Shown here one piece after another: positions 1 to 7,851 of a stretch of DNA of 21,895 bases (position 1 is its first letter; the number at the start of each line of letters is the position of its first letter). This stretch comes from an uncultured Spirochaetales bacterium (GTDB lineage: Bacteria; Spirochaetota; Spirochaetia; Sphaerochaetales; Sphaerochaetaceae), in the NCBI GenBank assembly GCA_934276695.1, contig CAKQTF010000003.1:1-21895 (forward strand), written 5' to 3'. Under the pieces are notes generated by a model. It ran no database searches. It saw only the letters and a program-made list of their open reading frames with translations, and had not been told where the DNA came from. Both the position numbers and the translations under genes were made by a program.

Positions 1-797
1 CCATGGGCCCACTTAACATGGCAGCCCCTGATTGTGACATCCTCAGCAGGCACTCCATCCCTGATTCCTGATATTCCCGAACCGGATTTGAGTGCTATGC
101 CATCATCCCCCACCTCTACAAGCGAGTTCTGGACAACGACATCACGGCATGACTCAATGTCTATCCCATCAGTGTTCGGTGCATCCTTAGGATTCATTAT
201 ATGTATCCCATCGATAAGAAGATGCTCGGAGAACAGCGGATGGATTGTCCAGAACGGCGATGATGTGAAGAACAGCTCCCTGACTGTGATATTCCGGCTA
301 TCCTTTATCTGCAGAAGAGGAGGCCGCAGGAACTGAGTCTGCCTTCCGCCGCCTCCGCTTGGCTGTGTAAGATAATCAGGATTCATAGCCTTCAGCCTGA
401 GCTCTGATGGGAGCACTGGCTCAGATGATGCATAGGACCTCTTCTCATTGCACTCCTCCCACCATGCTTCTCCTGATCCATCCACTGTGCCCTTTCCGGA
501 GAGGATCACATTCTCTGCACAGTTTATGTAGATGCATGGATGCATGCACCAGCACTTAACGCCCTCCCAGCGTGTGTATACCGGGCTGTATATATTGAAA
601 TCAGGGATGAACTTAAGAGTCGCATCCTCTTCTATCCTAAGCTCTGTATCAGAAGGGATATCTATCGGGCCTGTCATGAAGACTCCTCCGCGGAGGATGA
701 CTTTAGCTGAAGAGAGCAGAGCATCCTGCAGGACAGCCTGCATATTGCCATCCATAGGCAGAAGCTCAACGGTATCCCTGGTCTTTGAATCAATCAT
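1..797 (-). CDS. GH28 polygalacturonase-type glycoside hydrolase, 3' part missing
   Basis: The N-terminal 265 residues of a pectin-degrading GH28 right-handed beta-helix enzyme are present; the gene runs off the left edge of the window. Read on the minus strand from ATG at 797, with GGAG four bases upstream. The GH28 catalytic signature is visible: NTDG at residues 208-211 (D210) and GDDGIALKSG from residue 230 (D231 and D232). The next hallmark, the histidine in a WAHG context, falls exactly at the window edge (H265). The repetitive 'DSRNITV', 'SEHLLIDG' and 'SCRDVVVQNS' turns are typical beta-helix rungs. There is no obvious signal peptide, so the enzyme may act on imported oligogalacturonides in the cytoplasm. 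It is divergent from a TIM-barrel sugar isomerase at 922, which fits a sugar-acid utilisation locus. Family is confident; exact substrate is not. Confidence 0.88.
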   Translation of the reverse strand, partial: MIDSKTRDTVELLPMDGNMQAVLQDALLSSAKVILRGGVFMTGPIDIPSDTELRIEEDATLKFIPDFNIYSPVYTRWEGVKCWCMHPCIYINCAENVILSGKGTVDGSGEAWWEECNEKRSYASSEPVLPSELRLKAMNPDYLTQPSGGGGRQTQFLRPPLLQIKDSRNITVRELFFTSSPFWTIHPLFSEHLLIDGIHIMNPKDAPNTDGIDIESCRDVVVQNSLVEVGDDGIALKSGSGISGIRDGVPAEDVTIRGCHVKWAH

Positions 798-921
798 AAA
801 AACTCCAATCTAGAATCAGATACAATGATTGTAAGTGATTATCAATCTATTAAAACAAACATGGTTTTGCAATTTAGCGTTGTATGTTCACTTTTAAGCC
901 TGTTTATCATAAACTCTGGCC

Positions 922-1803
922 ATGATAAGAATAGGTTTAAGAGCACATGACTATGGAACATTCAGCTCTGCAGATGAGCTTGGTTCCCGCATCGGAAAGG
1001 ATTTCCGCACATCCTCGATACAGCTGGCGCTGAAGAAGGTAATACCTTCATCAAGGCCATGGCAGGAATGGGATGAGGAATATATTAATGGCATCCGTGA
1101 AGCACTGGCAAAGCATGGAGTGTCAATATCGATAGTCGGAGCATATATACAGCCGACTCATCCTGACGAAGAGAAGAGGAAGAGCGATATCGCAAGATTC
1201 ATAAAGTCCCTGGAGCTGAACAGAGCATTCGGAACAAGGATCGTAGCAACAGAGACAGGAACAAGGAATCCTAATGGAGGCTATAGCCCGGATACAGCAG
1301 ATCCGAAGTACATAGAGCTTTTCTATTCAGCGCTTTCAGAGATGGTTGAAGCTGCTGAGCGGTATGACGCATGCTGCACAATCGAGGCAGTCAACCACCA
1401 GCATACAATGTCGTCGCCAGAGAGAATGGCCAGGATGCTTGAGAAATTCCCATCTGACCATCTGAAGGTACTGTTCGACCCTATTAACCTTGTTCCATTC
1501 GATGGGATCAAGGAGAGCGATGGTGTTCCTCTGAAAAATCCTACGCCAGAGGCACAGAAGGCATTCTACACTCCTATCCTTGACCTCTATGGCGACAGGC
1601 TTGCAGCAATCCACTGCAAGGACTACAGGCTCGATGAGACCGATGGACACAAGATCGGCAACATACCGGCTCTTACCGGAGTATTCGACTGGAAGGGCTT
1701 TGCAGAGGAGATCAGAAGAAGGGGCATTGATGTCCCATGGTCACTTGAGAACCTCGACCCTGCGACTGCACCGGAAACAGTTAAGACAATAGAGTCATTC
1801 TGA
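922..1803 (+). CDS. Sugar phosphate isomerase/epimerase family TIM-barrel protein
   Basis: A 293-residue protein of the xylose isomerase-like / AP endonuclease family 2 TIM-barrel superfamily, which isomerises or epimerises sugars or sugar phosphates using a divalent metal. The four expected metal ligands are present on successive strands: E155 (TIEAVNHQH), D186 (FDPIN), H231 (AIHCKD) and E276 (WSLENLD). Length is normal for the family. No clear Shine-Dalgarno sequence precedes the ATG. The gene is divergent from the GH28 gene, with a 124-bp A+T-rich gap between them, so a role in breakdown of pectin-derived sugars is plausible but inferred. A hairpin follows the stop codon. The substrate cannot be told from sequence because this family is very diverse. 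Confidence 0.85.
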   Translation: MIRIGLRAHDYGTFSSADELGSRIGKDFRTSSIQLALKKVIPSSRPWQEWDEEYINGIREALAKHGVSISIVGAYIQPTHPDEEKRKSDIARFIKSLELNRAFGTRIVATETGTRNPNGGYSPDTADPKYIELFYSALSEMVEAAERYDACCTIEAVNHQHTMSSPERMARMLEKFPSDHLKVLFDPINLVPFDGIKESDGVPLKNPTPEAQKAFYTPILDLYGDRLAAIHCKDYRLDETDGHKIGNIPALTGVFDWKGFAEEIRRRGIDVPWSLENLDPATAPETVKTIESF

Positions 1804-1810
1804 AAATAAT

Positions 1811-1832
1811 CACCCGGGGGAATCCCGGGGTG
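1811..1832. terminator. GC-rich hairpin between convergent genes
   Basis: Arms CACCC-GGG and CCC-GGGGTG form an 8-bp stem with a one-base bulge and a five-base loop. On the minus strand it is followed by a T-rich stretch (TGATTATTTTC), so it can end the deoC-tdk transcript. On the plus strand it lies 8 bases after the isomerase stop without a T run. Probably a shared, mainly minus-strand, terminator. Confidence 0.55.
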
Positions 1833-1845
1833 AATGCCATCTGGC

Positions 1846-2988
1846 CTATAGCAGATATGGCTGATCAAAGGATACAGGATGCCTGTTCTCGAAGAGGACC
1901 TTCTCTAGGTATTTCGAATCAAGCTGCAGATCTCCGACAATCTTCTGCAGAAGCATCTCGCTTATAAGGTTCTGCTCACAGAACAGATATGCAAGGGCCT
2001 TCTCTGCAATATGGCCAGGCCTGACTGAGTTCAGGTATTTCTCTCCATCATTGCTGCTTCCATAACGCGAGATGAGATTCCCATACAGCGCAGACTTCTC
2101 TATATTGGAATTAAGGGCCTCAAGCTCTTTATACAAAGGCTTCACATCCCCGCTTCCAGCACTCTGCCCAAGCGGCTTCAGCGTGAAGAATGTATACTCC
2201 TTTCCAGGAAGATAGTGATGCTGGTCACATCTGGATGCATAGTTCGGCTCAAGCGCGCTCTCCTTCAGCTTATCACCTCCGACGACAATCAGAGGATCAA
2301 AGTACAGAGCCGGGCATTCAGAGTCCCCCATCTGATAATACCTGTAAGTATAGAATGCATCAGCCATGCAGTCCGGATGCTCACAGTAAGCAGTAAGAGG
2401 GATAACATCCGTAGCAATATCCAGCATAAGCCTTGCTGTCGAGTTGAAGAACTCACGCCTGAAATTCAGGATCAGCGTCGGGAATACGAACATGCACCCT
2501 TTCTCTATGGAATAGTTTCTTGCAACATATGCAAGCCGCTCATCAAAGAATGAGGCCTCATCTATTATATATGTACCTACATCCGGATTATCGCGGAGGA
2601 CCTGCTCAAAGCCGAAGCTGTCACGGATCCGCGCAATATTATCCCCGCATCTTATATATCCAGAGCGGTAGCAGAGGGCATCATCCGGATAATCGGTGAA
2701 TCTTGCCCCATCAATCTCAGACCTGATGAAGAAAACCTTACGGCGGTCAACGCCATCAGTGCTTGTAAGCTCCCGGATCTTATCGCTCTTTCTCTGTGCA
2801 ATTGCAGCATCCCGCCACACTCTTGCCGCGAATTCAGTCTTTCCGGAGCCCATCGGTCCGATCAGAAGGACCCTGCGTCCCGGAACTGTGAAGTCAAAGT
2901 GGGAGAATGCCTCATGGACATCGAGTGAAGGGAAGCCAAGGGACTTCAGGAAATCAGCACCTGGAGTTGCATTCTCAATATTCGGCAT
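1846..2988 (-). CDS. tdk: Thymidine kinase (type II) with C-terminal extension
   Basis: Phosphorylates thymidine with ATP in nucleotide salvage. Visible family features: Walker A GPMGSGKT (44-51), the [10 protein letters not shown] segment (141-150) with the likely catalytic glutamate E144, a thymidine-binding region ending in FYTYRYY, the conserved VVGGDK (235-240), and a zinc site in the lasso domain made by C202, C207, C254 and H257. Two points are unusual. The first cysteine pair is spaced CX4C instead of the usual CX2C, and the protein is 380 residues when bacterial thymidine kinases are usually about 190-230. About 115 extra residues follow the zinc/lasso region, with no recognised domain. 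The start overlaps the end of deoC by 14 bp, with GGAG nine bases upstream inside deoC, so the two genes are one translationally linked operon. Confidence 0.87.
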   Translation of the reverse strand: MPNIENATPGADFLKSLGFPSLDVHEAFSHFDFTVPGRRVLLIGPMGSGKTEFAARVWRDAAIAQRKSDKIRELTSTDGVDRRKVFFIRSEIDGARFTDYPDDALCYRSGYIRCGDNIARIRDSFGFEQVLRDNPDVGTYIIDEASFFDERLAYVARNYSIEKGCMFVFPTLILNFRREFFNSTARLMLDIATDVIPLTAYCEHPDCMADAFYTYRYYQMGDSECPALYFDPLIVVGGDKLKESALEPNYASRCDQHHYLPGKEYTFFTLKPLGQSAGSGDVKPLYKELEALNSNIEKSALYGNLISRYGSSNDGEKYLNSVRPGHIAEKALAYLFCEQNLISEMLLQKIVGDLQLDSKYLEKVLFENRHPVSFDQPYLL

Positions 2989-3637
2989 CTGAAGATGCTC
3001 CGTTCATTATAGCAATCCCAGCACTGCATCCAAGCCTGCTTGCTCCTGCCTTTATCATTGCAGCTGCTGAAGAAGCATCACGGATCCCGCCAGATGCCTT
3101 GACTCCAAGCCTGTCTCCGACAGTCTTCCTCATGAGCTCGACATCATGGACAGTAGCACCGCCCTTTGAGAAGCCTGTCGATGTCTTGACATAATCAGCC
3201 CCGGCCTTCTCTGCAAGCTGGCATGCGGCCACCTTCTCATCATCAGTGAGGAGGCATGTCTCAAGGATGACCTTCAGGAGCTTTCCGCCACAGGCTTCCT
3301 TGACCTTTCTTATATCCTCTTCTGCAGCGTCAAGCATGCCTGACTTCATATAGCCGACATTGAGTACCATATCAATCTCATCTGCACCATCAAGCACGGC
3401 CTTATGAGCCTCGAATGCCTTGCTCTCTGTTGCCATTGCCCCAAGAGGGAAACCGACTACAGTGCAGACATTCACATCTGTATCCTTAAGAAGATCTGCG
3501 CATCTGCCAACCCAGCATGAATTCACGCATACTGATGCAAAATCATACTCCTTTGCCTCTTCACACAGCTTCTCTATCCTCTTCTCATCCGCATCTGCTG
3601 CAAGCAGTGTATGATCAATGAACTTGTTGATTCTCAT
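2975..3637 (-). CDS. deoC: Deoxyribose-phosphate aldolase
   Basis: Cleaves 2-deoxyribose 5-phosphate to glyceraldehyde 3-phosphate and acetaldehyde in deoxynucleoside catabolism. It is 220 residues, the usual bacterial size. Key residues, numbered from the ATG at 3637: D89 in EIDMV, the Schiff-base lysine K151 in VKTSTGF, and K180 in [16 protein letters not shown] strand residues (TVVGFPLGA) are also conserved. An in-frame GTG nine bases earlier gives a slightly longer reading, but it lies within the ribosome binding site, so the ATG is preferred. The gene is first in an operon with thymidine kinase, joining degradation and salvage of deoxynucleosides. A perfect TATAAT lies 24 bases upstream of the start codon. 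Confidence 0.93.
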   Translation of the reverse strand: MRINKFIDHTLLAADADEKRIEKLCEEAKEYDFASVCVNSCWVGRCADLLKDTDVNVCTVVGFPLGAMATESKAFEAHKAVLDGADEIDMVLNVGYMKSGMLDAAEEDIRKVKEACGGKLLKVILETCLLTDDEKVAACQLAEKAGADYVKTSTGFSKGGATVHDVELMRKTVGDRLGVKASGGIRDASSAAAMIKAGASRLGCSAGIAIMNGASSDAEY

Positions 3638-3645
3638 TATTCGCA

Positions 3646-3650
3646 CCTCC
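3646..3650 (-). promoter_or_regulatory. Ribosome binding site of deoC
   Basis: GGAGG on the minus strand, eight bases before the ATG at 3637. It overlaps the alternative in-frame GTG and so decides the start in favour of the ATG. Confidence 0.8.
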
Positions 3651-3660
3651 GATCATATAG

Positions 3661-3666
3661 ATTATA
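3661..3666 (-). promoter_or_regulatory. -10 box of the deoC-tdk operon
   Basis: A perfect TATAAT on the minus strand, 24 bases upstream of the deoC ATG, would give a short leader that just contains the GGAGG. No good -35 is seen at 16-18 bp spacing; TTGAGC lies only 14 bp upstream, so an activator or a relaxed -35 is possible. Confidence 0.5.
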
Positions 3667-3773
3667 TTATCACCAAAACAGCTCAATTGCTCTTTTACTA
3701 TCCGATTCTTCTAAGAGATATACATTAATCAAGCAAGTTATAACAAGAGCTGCAGCTGCGCTTATGCTTGAAA

Positions 3774-3779
3774 TATAAT
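3774..3779 (+). promoter_or_regulatory. -10 box of the Nudix operon
   Basis: A perfect TATAAT on the plus strand, 23 bases before the ATG at 3803. The -35 region is not convincing. The leader would be about 17 bases and has no clear Shine-Dalgarno sequence. Confidence 0.42.
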
Positions 3780-3802
3780 GCCTTTGCAATTAGTCTGGTC
3801 TT

Positions 3803-4726
3803 ATGATCCTGAATATAGTCAATAAAGCATACATATGGATTATCCTCATAATCCTCATCATCAATATCAGCCAGAAAAAGCATAAGAACAGCTCAGGAAA
3901 GAGAAAAGCCATCATACTCCTGCTTCTTGATGTCTTCTGCCTCTATGTGCTTCTCATCATCGGAAGCTATTTCCAGCTTCCAGGGTGGACAGAATGGATT
4001 ATGCTAGCTGCTGCTGTGATTGTGCCTATCATATTCAGGAAGGCATTCTTCCCATTCAGGCTGCACTGCAGATCATGCGGCAGGAAGCTCAGCTGGACTG
4101 AGTTCATAGGAAATGATGATAACACATGCAGGGACTGCTATCTGGATGGGCATCCGGAAGAGAAGAAAGCAGAGAAGGAGAGAAACATGACAGAAGAAGA
4201 GAGGATCGCAGCAAGATGCCAGAATGCAGATACCGTGGATCAGGTTCCATGGGATCTCTGGGAGCCTACAGAAAGATGCACTCTCACTTACCTATTCGAT
4301 GGGGATGATGTCCTGCTGATAGAGAAGAAGCGCGGAATGGGAACAGGCTACATTAATGCCCCAGGAGGGCATATAGAGCTTGAGGAGACAAAGTACGAGG
4401 CAGCAGTCAGGGAAGCAAAGGAAGAGACCGGGCTCGATATGTCCGACCTCAGGGAAATGGGAACACTCTATTTCCAGTTCAAAGACGGGATCAGGATGAT
4501 CGGCTATGTGTTCTTTGCATATAAGCATGAAGGAACGCTGATCAGCGAATGCGATGAGACAAAACCATTCTGGTGTCCTGTGAAGGATCTTGATTACAGC
4601 AGGATGTGGGAAGATGACAGGCTATGGCTTCCGGTGGCGCTTGCAGGAAAGAAGTTCGAAGGATACTTCCTGTTTGATGACCTGAAGCTTCTCGACAGCA
4701 GAGTCGTCATAGAGGAAGATGAGTAA
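3803..4726 (+). CDS. Membrane-anchored Nudix hydrolase with zinc ribbon
   Basis: A 307-residue three-part protein. Residues about 10-23, 36-54 and 62-78 are hydrophobic and probably membrane-spanning. Residues 89-112 carry a small zinc ribbon with C89, C92, C109 and C112. Residues about 155-290 are a Nudix domain with a complete Nudix box: G189, E195, R203, E204, E207, E208 and G210. Sequence before the box (KKRGMGTGYINAPGGHIE) resembles the 8-oxo-dGTP/MutT-like branch, so hydrolysis of a damaged or signalling nucleotide is likely; the exact substrate is unknown. The membrane and zinc-ribbon parts are not usual for MutT-like enzymes. It is the first gene of an overlapping trio; its end overlaps the aldo/keto reductase by 8 bp. 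No strong ribosome binding site is visible at this start. Confidence 0.85.
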   Translation: MILNIVNKAYIWIILIILIINISQKKHKNSSGKRKAIILLLLDVFCLYVLLIIGSYFQLPGWTEWIMLAAAVIVPIIFRKAFFPFRLHCRSCGRKLSWTEFIGNDDNTCRDCYLDGHPEEKKAEKERNMTEEERIAARCQNADTVDQVPWDLWEPTERCTLTYLFDGDDVLLIEKKRGMGTGYINAPGGHIELEETKYEAAVREAKEETGLDMSDLREMGTLYFQFKDGIRMIGYVFFAYKHEGTLISECDETKPFWCPVKDLDYSRMWEDDRLWLPVALAGKKFEGYFLFDDLKLLDSRVVIEEDE

Positions 4727-5588
4727 GAGAATCCTCGGGCTCTGGAATATGGGGGACGGCACATTCCACAGAAAGCTGTCTCCCAGGGAATCCAAAGAGA
4801 TCATAAAGACAGCCCTTAAAAATGGAATCAGGTCATTTGACACGGCATTCTCATACCATGAAGCCGACAGCATGCTAAGATCCGCACTCCGTGAGGCTGG
4901 GAAGAAGAGAGATGATATAGAGATCATCTCGAAAGTCATGCCGGTTCCATCACTTGCGAAGAAAGCGGAGGCTTCCCTCAGAAGGCTTGGCACAGACCAT
5001 GTTGATGTGCTGCTCCTTCACTGGCCTTCCGATGATAAGAGCATATACGGCTCACTTAGAAAGCTTGAGAGCCTAATGGATTCAGGCAGATGCCTCTCGA
5101 TAGGAGTAAGCAACTTCCCATTCAGTCTTCTGGAAAAAGCTGCCTCAGACTTCCCGATAGCATATCACGAAAGGCCTCTCTCACTTATCTGGAACAAGGA
5201 CTGGGAGAAAGAGAAATCACTCAATCTGAGGACTCTGGCCTATGCGCCGCTTGGTATGGGACTGCTATCTCTCAGATACAGAAAGCAGAGCGACCTCGGT
5301 GACTGCAGGAAAGACCTCTTCGCATGGCATTCTGATGATTTCTATAAGCTGCTTGACTATATGAGCACACTGGAGTGCAGTGCCTCTGGAGCTGCCTTGT
5401 CGTGGGTAGAGAACGAGAAGCCATATGGCATAATACAGGGAGCTGGGAAAAAGACTGACATAATGACAGAGAGTACAGTGCTGAGTGCAGAAGAGCTTGG
5501 GATGCTATCTGGATATGCTGAGAGAATCACTGCAGCAGCCCCATCCGATAACATATTCTCACATAATTATGCTACAATCACGCCATGA
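4719..5588 (+). CDS. Aldo/keto reductase
   Basis: A 289-residue NAD(P)H-dependent oxidoreductase of the aldo/keto reductase TIM-barrel family. The catalytic tetrad is intact: D41, Y46, K72 and H101 in the contexts RSFDTAFSY, ISKVM and LLLHWP. The GVSNF strand (129-133) and the AYAPLGMGLL segment also match the family. Near the C terminus, IIQGAGKKTD occupies the place of the usual coenzyme-phosphate loop. The start lies inside the end of the Nudix gene, and the stop overlaps the yigZ start as ATGA, so translation of the three is probably coupled. Substrate not determinable. It differs clearly from the second aldo/keto reductase at 7852-8694. Confidence 0.85.
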   Translation: MSKRILGLWNMGDGTFHRKLSPRESKEIIKTALKNGIRSFDTAFSYHEADSMLRSALREAGKKRDDIEIISKVMPVPSLAKKAEASLRRLGTDHVDVLLLHWPSDDKSIYGSLRKLESLMDSGRCLSIGVSNFPFSLLEKAASDFPIAYHERPLSLIWNKDWEKEKSLNLRTLAYAPLGMGLLSLRYRKQSDLGDCRKDLFAWHSDDFYKLLDYMSTLECSASGAALSWVENEKPYGIIQGAGKKTDIMTESTVLSAEELGMLSGYAERITAAAPSDNIFSHNYATITP

Positions 5589-6178
5589 AGGTCCTATTAG
5601 AGCCTGCAAAGGCAGAGATTGAGGTCAGGAAATCCAGATTCATATCGATTGCAATCCCTACAAAGACACTTGAGGAAGCCAGGGAGGCAGTTGCCAGAGT
5701 GAAAGCTGAATATGCAGACTCAACGCATGTTGTCCATGCAGCGGTTGTCGGGAGCAATGGGACGATGTTCTCATCATCGGATGACAGAGAGCCTAAGAAT
5801 ACAGCTGGCCGTCCGGCACTCGAAGTGCTCAGAGGATCTGGGATCACAGACATCACAGTATGCATAGTCCGCTACTTCGGCGGCACACTTCTTGGAACCG
5901 GAGGCCTTGTGAAGGCATATGGAGACAGCACAAAGGAAGTCCTGAAGCATGTCAGGACAGAAGAGCTCATTGAAAGGATATGCTTCTCGATGCTTCTTCC
6001 ATATGAGCTGTATAACAGGGCCAGAAGGCTTATAGAAGAGTGTGAGGCCACATCTATTGAGGAATCATTCGAAACAGGCATAACAATAAACGGCCTTATC
6101 CCAGCAGCTGCCAAAGACAGATTCTCATCAGGCATCCTGAATATAGGACAGGGCAGGATTAGCCTCTCATTTGGTTAG
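5585..6178 (+). CDS. yigZ: YigZ/IMPACT family protein
   Basis: A 197-residue member of the UPF0029/IMPACT family. The N-terminal IMPACT domain (about 1-120) shows the signature elements DDREPKNTAGRP (66-77) and VRYFGGTLLGTGGLVKAYGDS, beginning at residue 95. The C-terminal part (about 135-195) fits the DUF1949 ferredoxin-like domain. Bacterial YigZ proteins are widely conserved and suspected to act in nucleic-acid or translation-related functions, but their role is not settled. The ATG overlaps the stop codon of the preceding aldo/keto reductase by four bases (ATGA), making it the last gene of the trio. Its 3' end overlaps the convergent M28 peptidase gene by 12 bp. Confidence 0.9.
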   Translation: MKVLLEPAKAEIEVRKSRFISIAIPTKTLEEAREAVARVKAEYADSTHVVHAAVVGSNGTMFSSSDDREPKNTAGRPALEVLRGSGITDITVCIVRYFGGTLLGTGGLVKAYGDSTKEVLKHVRTEELIERICFSMLLPYELYNRARRLIEECEATSIEESFETGITINGLIPAAAKDRFSSGILNIGQGRISLSFG

Positions 6179-7540
6179 CCTGTATTTTTTCCCATCCTCA
6201 AGAAACGGCACATGCTCTTCCTCTGCCCTGATCTCAAATGAATCCTCATCCTCTGCAAGCTTAGCTCCGACAGATATCGCGACCTTCAGCGCCTCTGGCT
6301 CAACTTTATCTGGAGTATCATCCGCACTATGAGCGGGAGTCCTTATCTCAGGCTTCATCGATGTAAGTGTTGTTGCAGGGATCCCCGCCCTTGCTGCTGA
6401 GACAGCATCAGTCTCGCCACCGAGCATTCCAAGCTTTCCGGTAGGCACATGGTGCCCCATCATAGCTGCAAGGGATGAGCATTTTGCTGCGAGCTGTGAA
6501 TCAAGGGCAACAAGCCCATTGCCATCCTGTGTCAGGAACGCAAGATCCGATGCTTTGTACAGCCCGTCAAAATTCAGCATTCTCGGACTGATAAGAAGAT
6601 ATGAATTATCCCTGAACCAGGCAGCACTGCCCTGAGCTCCGCACTCCTCTCCATCAAATGATGCAAATACAAGCCTTGTGTTCTTAAGTCCTCTTCCACG
6701 GCTCTTCTTTGATGAGAAATACCGCAGGAGCTCAATCACAGCAGAAAGTCCAGAGAGGTTATCTCCAGCACCCGGAGAATACTCCGATCCGACACGGAAA
6801 TACATGAACACTGAGACTGATGCCAATGCCAGTGAGAAAAGCGATATGGCAATGAATGCTGGGCTTGCAAGCCCAGGAGCAAGACTATGCCCCATCAGCA
6901 TTGAGAAGATCTCAATAAGCGCCGAGAGCCCCATGATGAGAATGGATGCAAGCGGCAGATACAGTGACAAGAGAGAATGGATATCCACGCCCTTCCTCTT
7001 CTCTATTATCTCCGCACTATCATGATGAGCAGAGAATATCACAGTCCTGAGGACTGCATCCTCTGGCTCAATTACAGCATGGACATTTGCGCCTTCGCTT
7101 GAGGAAAGGAATCTTCTTAAAAAGCTCTTCTCCTTCCTTATCTCCTTTGAGATTCCCCATGCATACAATCCGGAAAGAACAACAGACAGGACTGGGAGCC
7201 GGAAAGATGAGAAGAGGAACATCAGTAAAAGACAGGCAATGAGGATAATCAGGAATCCCCTGCTGAGCCCAGGGTACATCCTTGCGGATGTTATCGTCAC
7301 ATCATCGCTGTACTTCTCGAATACTGATGCGATATGCCTGGCTGCCCTTCTCGATTCCTTAGTAGCAGCAGGCCTTGGCCCAAGCTCTTCTGCAAGCTCT
7401 TCAATAACCCTATGAGCATCATCAGCAAGGCCGGAAGCAATCAGTGTCTCAGAGCTATCATCAGCATCAGGCTTTCTGCCATCATTATTCTTTGCAATAT
7501 GGGAAACAAAGCCTTTAATCAAACTGAGAATCTTTGACAT
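6167..7540 (-). CDS. Membrane-embedded M28 family peptidase
   Basis: A zinc-dependent aminopeptidase-like protein of family M28. From the ATG at 7540 it has 457 residues. The di-zinc site can be traced: H173 (SAHHDS), D260 (GAGDNLSG), E298/E299 (SFDGEEC), D325 (LNFDG) and H404 (TPAHSADD). Unusually, hydrophobic segments lie within it: about 94-127 (two helices) before the first histidine, and about 190-212 and 227-248 between the first two zinc ligands. The peptidase domain is thus interrupted by membrane helices. Longer in-frame starts exist at 7603 (ATG) and 7615 (TTG) and would add an N-terminal hydrophobic stretch. I prefer 7540 because GGA lies at ribosome-binding distance and the longer reading runs through an A+T-rich promoter-like region. 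Peptide substrate unknown. Confidence 0.85.
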   Translation of the reverse strand: MSKILSLIKGFVSHIAKNNDGRKPDADDSSETLIASGLADDAHRVIEELAEELGPRPAATKESRRAARHIASVFEKYSDDVTITSARMYPGLSRGFLIILIACLLLMFLFSSFRLPVLSVVLSGLYAWGISKEIRKEKSFLRRFLSSSEGANVHAVIEPEDAVLRTVIFSAHHDSAEIIEKRKGVDIHSLLSLYLPLASILIMGLSALIEIFSMLMGHSLAPGLASPAFIAISLFSLALASVSVFMYFRVGSEYSPGAGDNLSGLSAVIELLRYFSSKKSRGRGLKNTRLVFASFDGEECGAQGSAAWFRDNSYLLISPRMLNFDGLYKASDLAFLTQDGNGLVALDSQLAAKCSSLAAMMGHHVPTGKLGMLGGETDAVSAARAGIPATTLTSMKPEIRTPAHSADDTPDKVEPEALKVAISVGAKLAEDEDSFEIRAEEEHVPFLEDGKKYRLTK

Positions 7541-7608
7541 AACTAATCCAATATAATTGAAAAAAAGCACAAAGTAAAAGGTCCCAGAGAAAAACTCAGC
7601 CATCTTTA

Positions 7609-7637
7609 TTGACAAACATCAATTGCATAAGTAACAT
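7609..7637 (+). promoter_or_regulatory. Promoter of tRNA-Ser(TGA)
   Basis: A consensus -35 TTGACA (7609-7614), a 17-bp spacer and a -10 TAACAT (7632-7637) lie in front of the tRNA, giving an expected transcript start about 18 bases before the mature 5' end. Confidence 0.65.
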
Positions 7638-7661
7638 ACTTAAAGTGCGTTCGACGCAGAT

Positions 7662-7747
7662 GGAGAGATGGTCCGAGTGGTCGAAGGCGGTTGCCTTGAA
7701 AGCAATTGAGGGGAAACTCTCCGGGGGTTCGAATCCCTCTCTCTCCG
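7662..7747 (+). tRNA. tRNA-Ser (anticodon TGA)
   Basis: A class II tRNA of 86 nt. The acceptor stem GGAGAGA (7662-7668) pairs with TCTCTCC (7740-7746), with discriminator G at 7747. The anticodon loop CTTGAAA gives TGA, reading UCN serine codons. It has a long variable arm, a T stem GGGGG/CCCTC and a T loop TTCGAAT. CCA is not encoded (the next bases are TAA), so it must be added after transcription. It has its own promoter and terminator. Confidence 0.95.
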
Positions 7748-7748
7748 T

Positions 7749-7780
7749 AAGCTCCTTACAGTGTAGGGAGCTTTTTCTTT
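7749..7780 (+). terminator. Intrinsic terminator of tRNA-Ser(TGA)
   Basis: The AAGCTCC...GGAGCTT stem extends inward through TTAC/GTAG to about 11 bp with one wobble and a three-base loop, followed by TTTTCTTT. Confidence 0.85.
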
Positions 7781-7790
7781 ATTATGACAA

Positions 7791-7824
7791 AGAAAAAGAC
7801 AGCAGCAATCAGCATGCTGCTGTC
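7791..7824 (-). terminator. Intrinsic terminator of the hydrolase-reductase operon
   Basis: A perfect 10-bp stem GACAGCAGCA/TGCTGCTGTC with a 7-base loop. On the minus strand it is followed directly by TTTTTCTTT. It lies 28 bases after the stop of the aldo/keto reductase gene. Confidence 0.85.
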
Positions 7825-7851
7825 CAGATTCAGGAAGATCTCCAGATAGGA

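Noticed and set aside
7541..7615. Extended N terminus of the M28 peptidase from TTG 7615 or ATG 7603
   Set aside because: No ribosome binding site, A+T-rich intergenic character, and the TTG overlaps the tRNA promoter; kept only as an alternative start.
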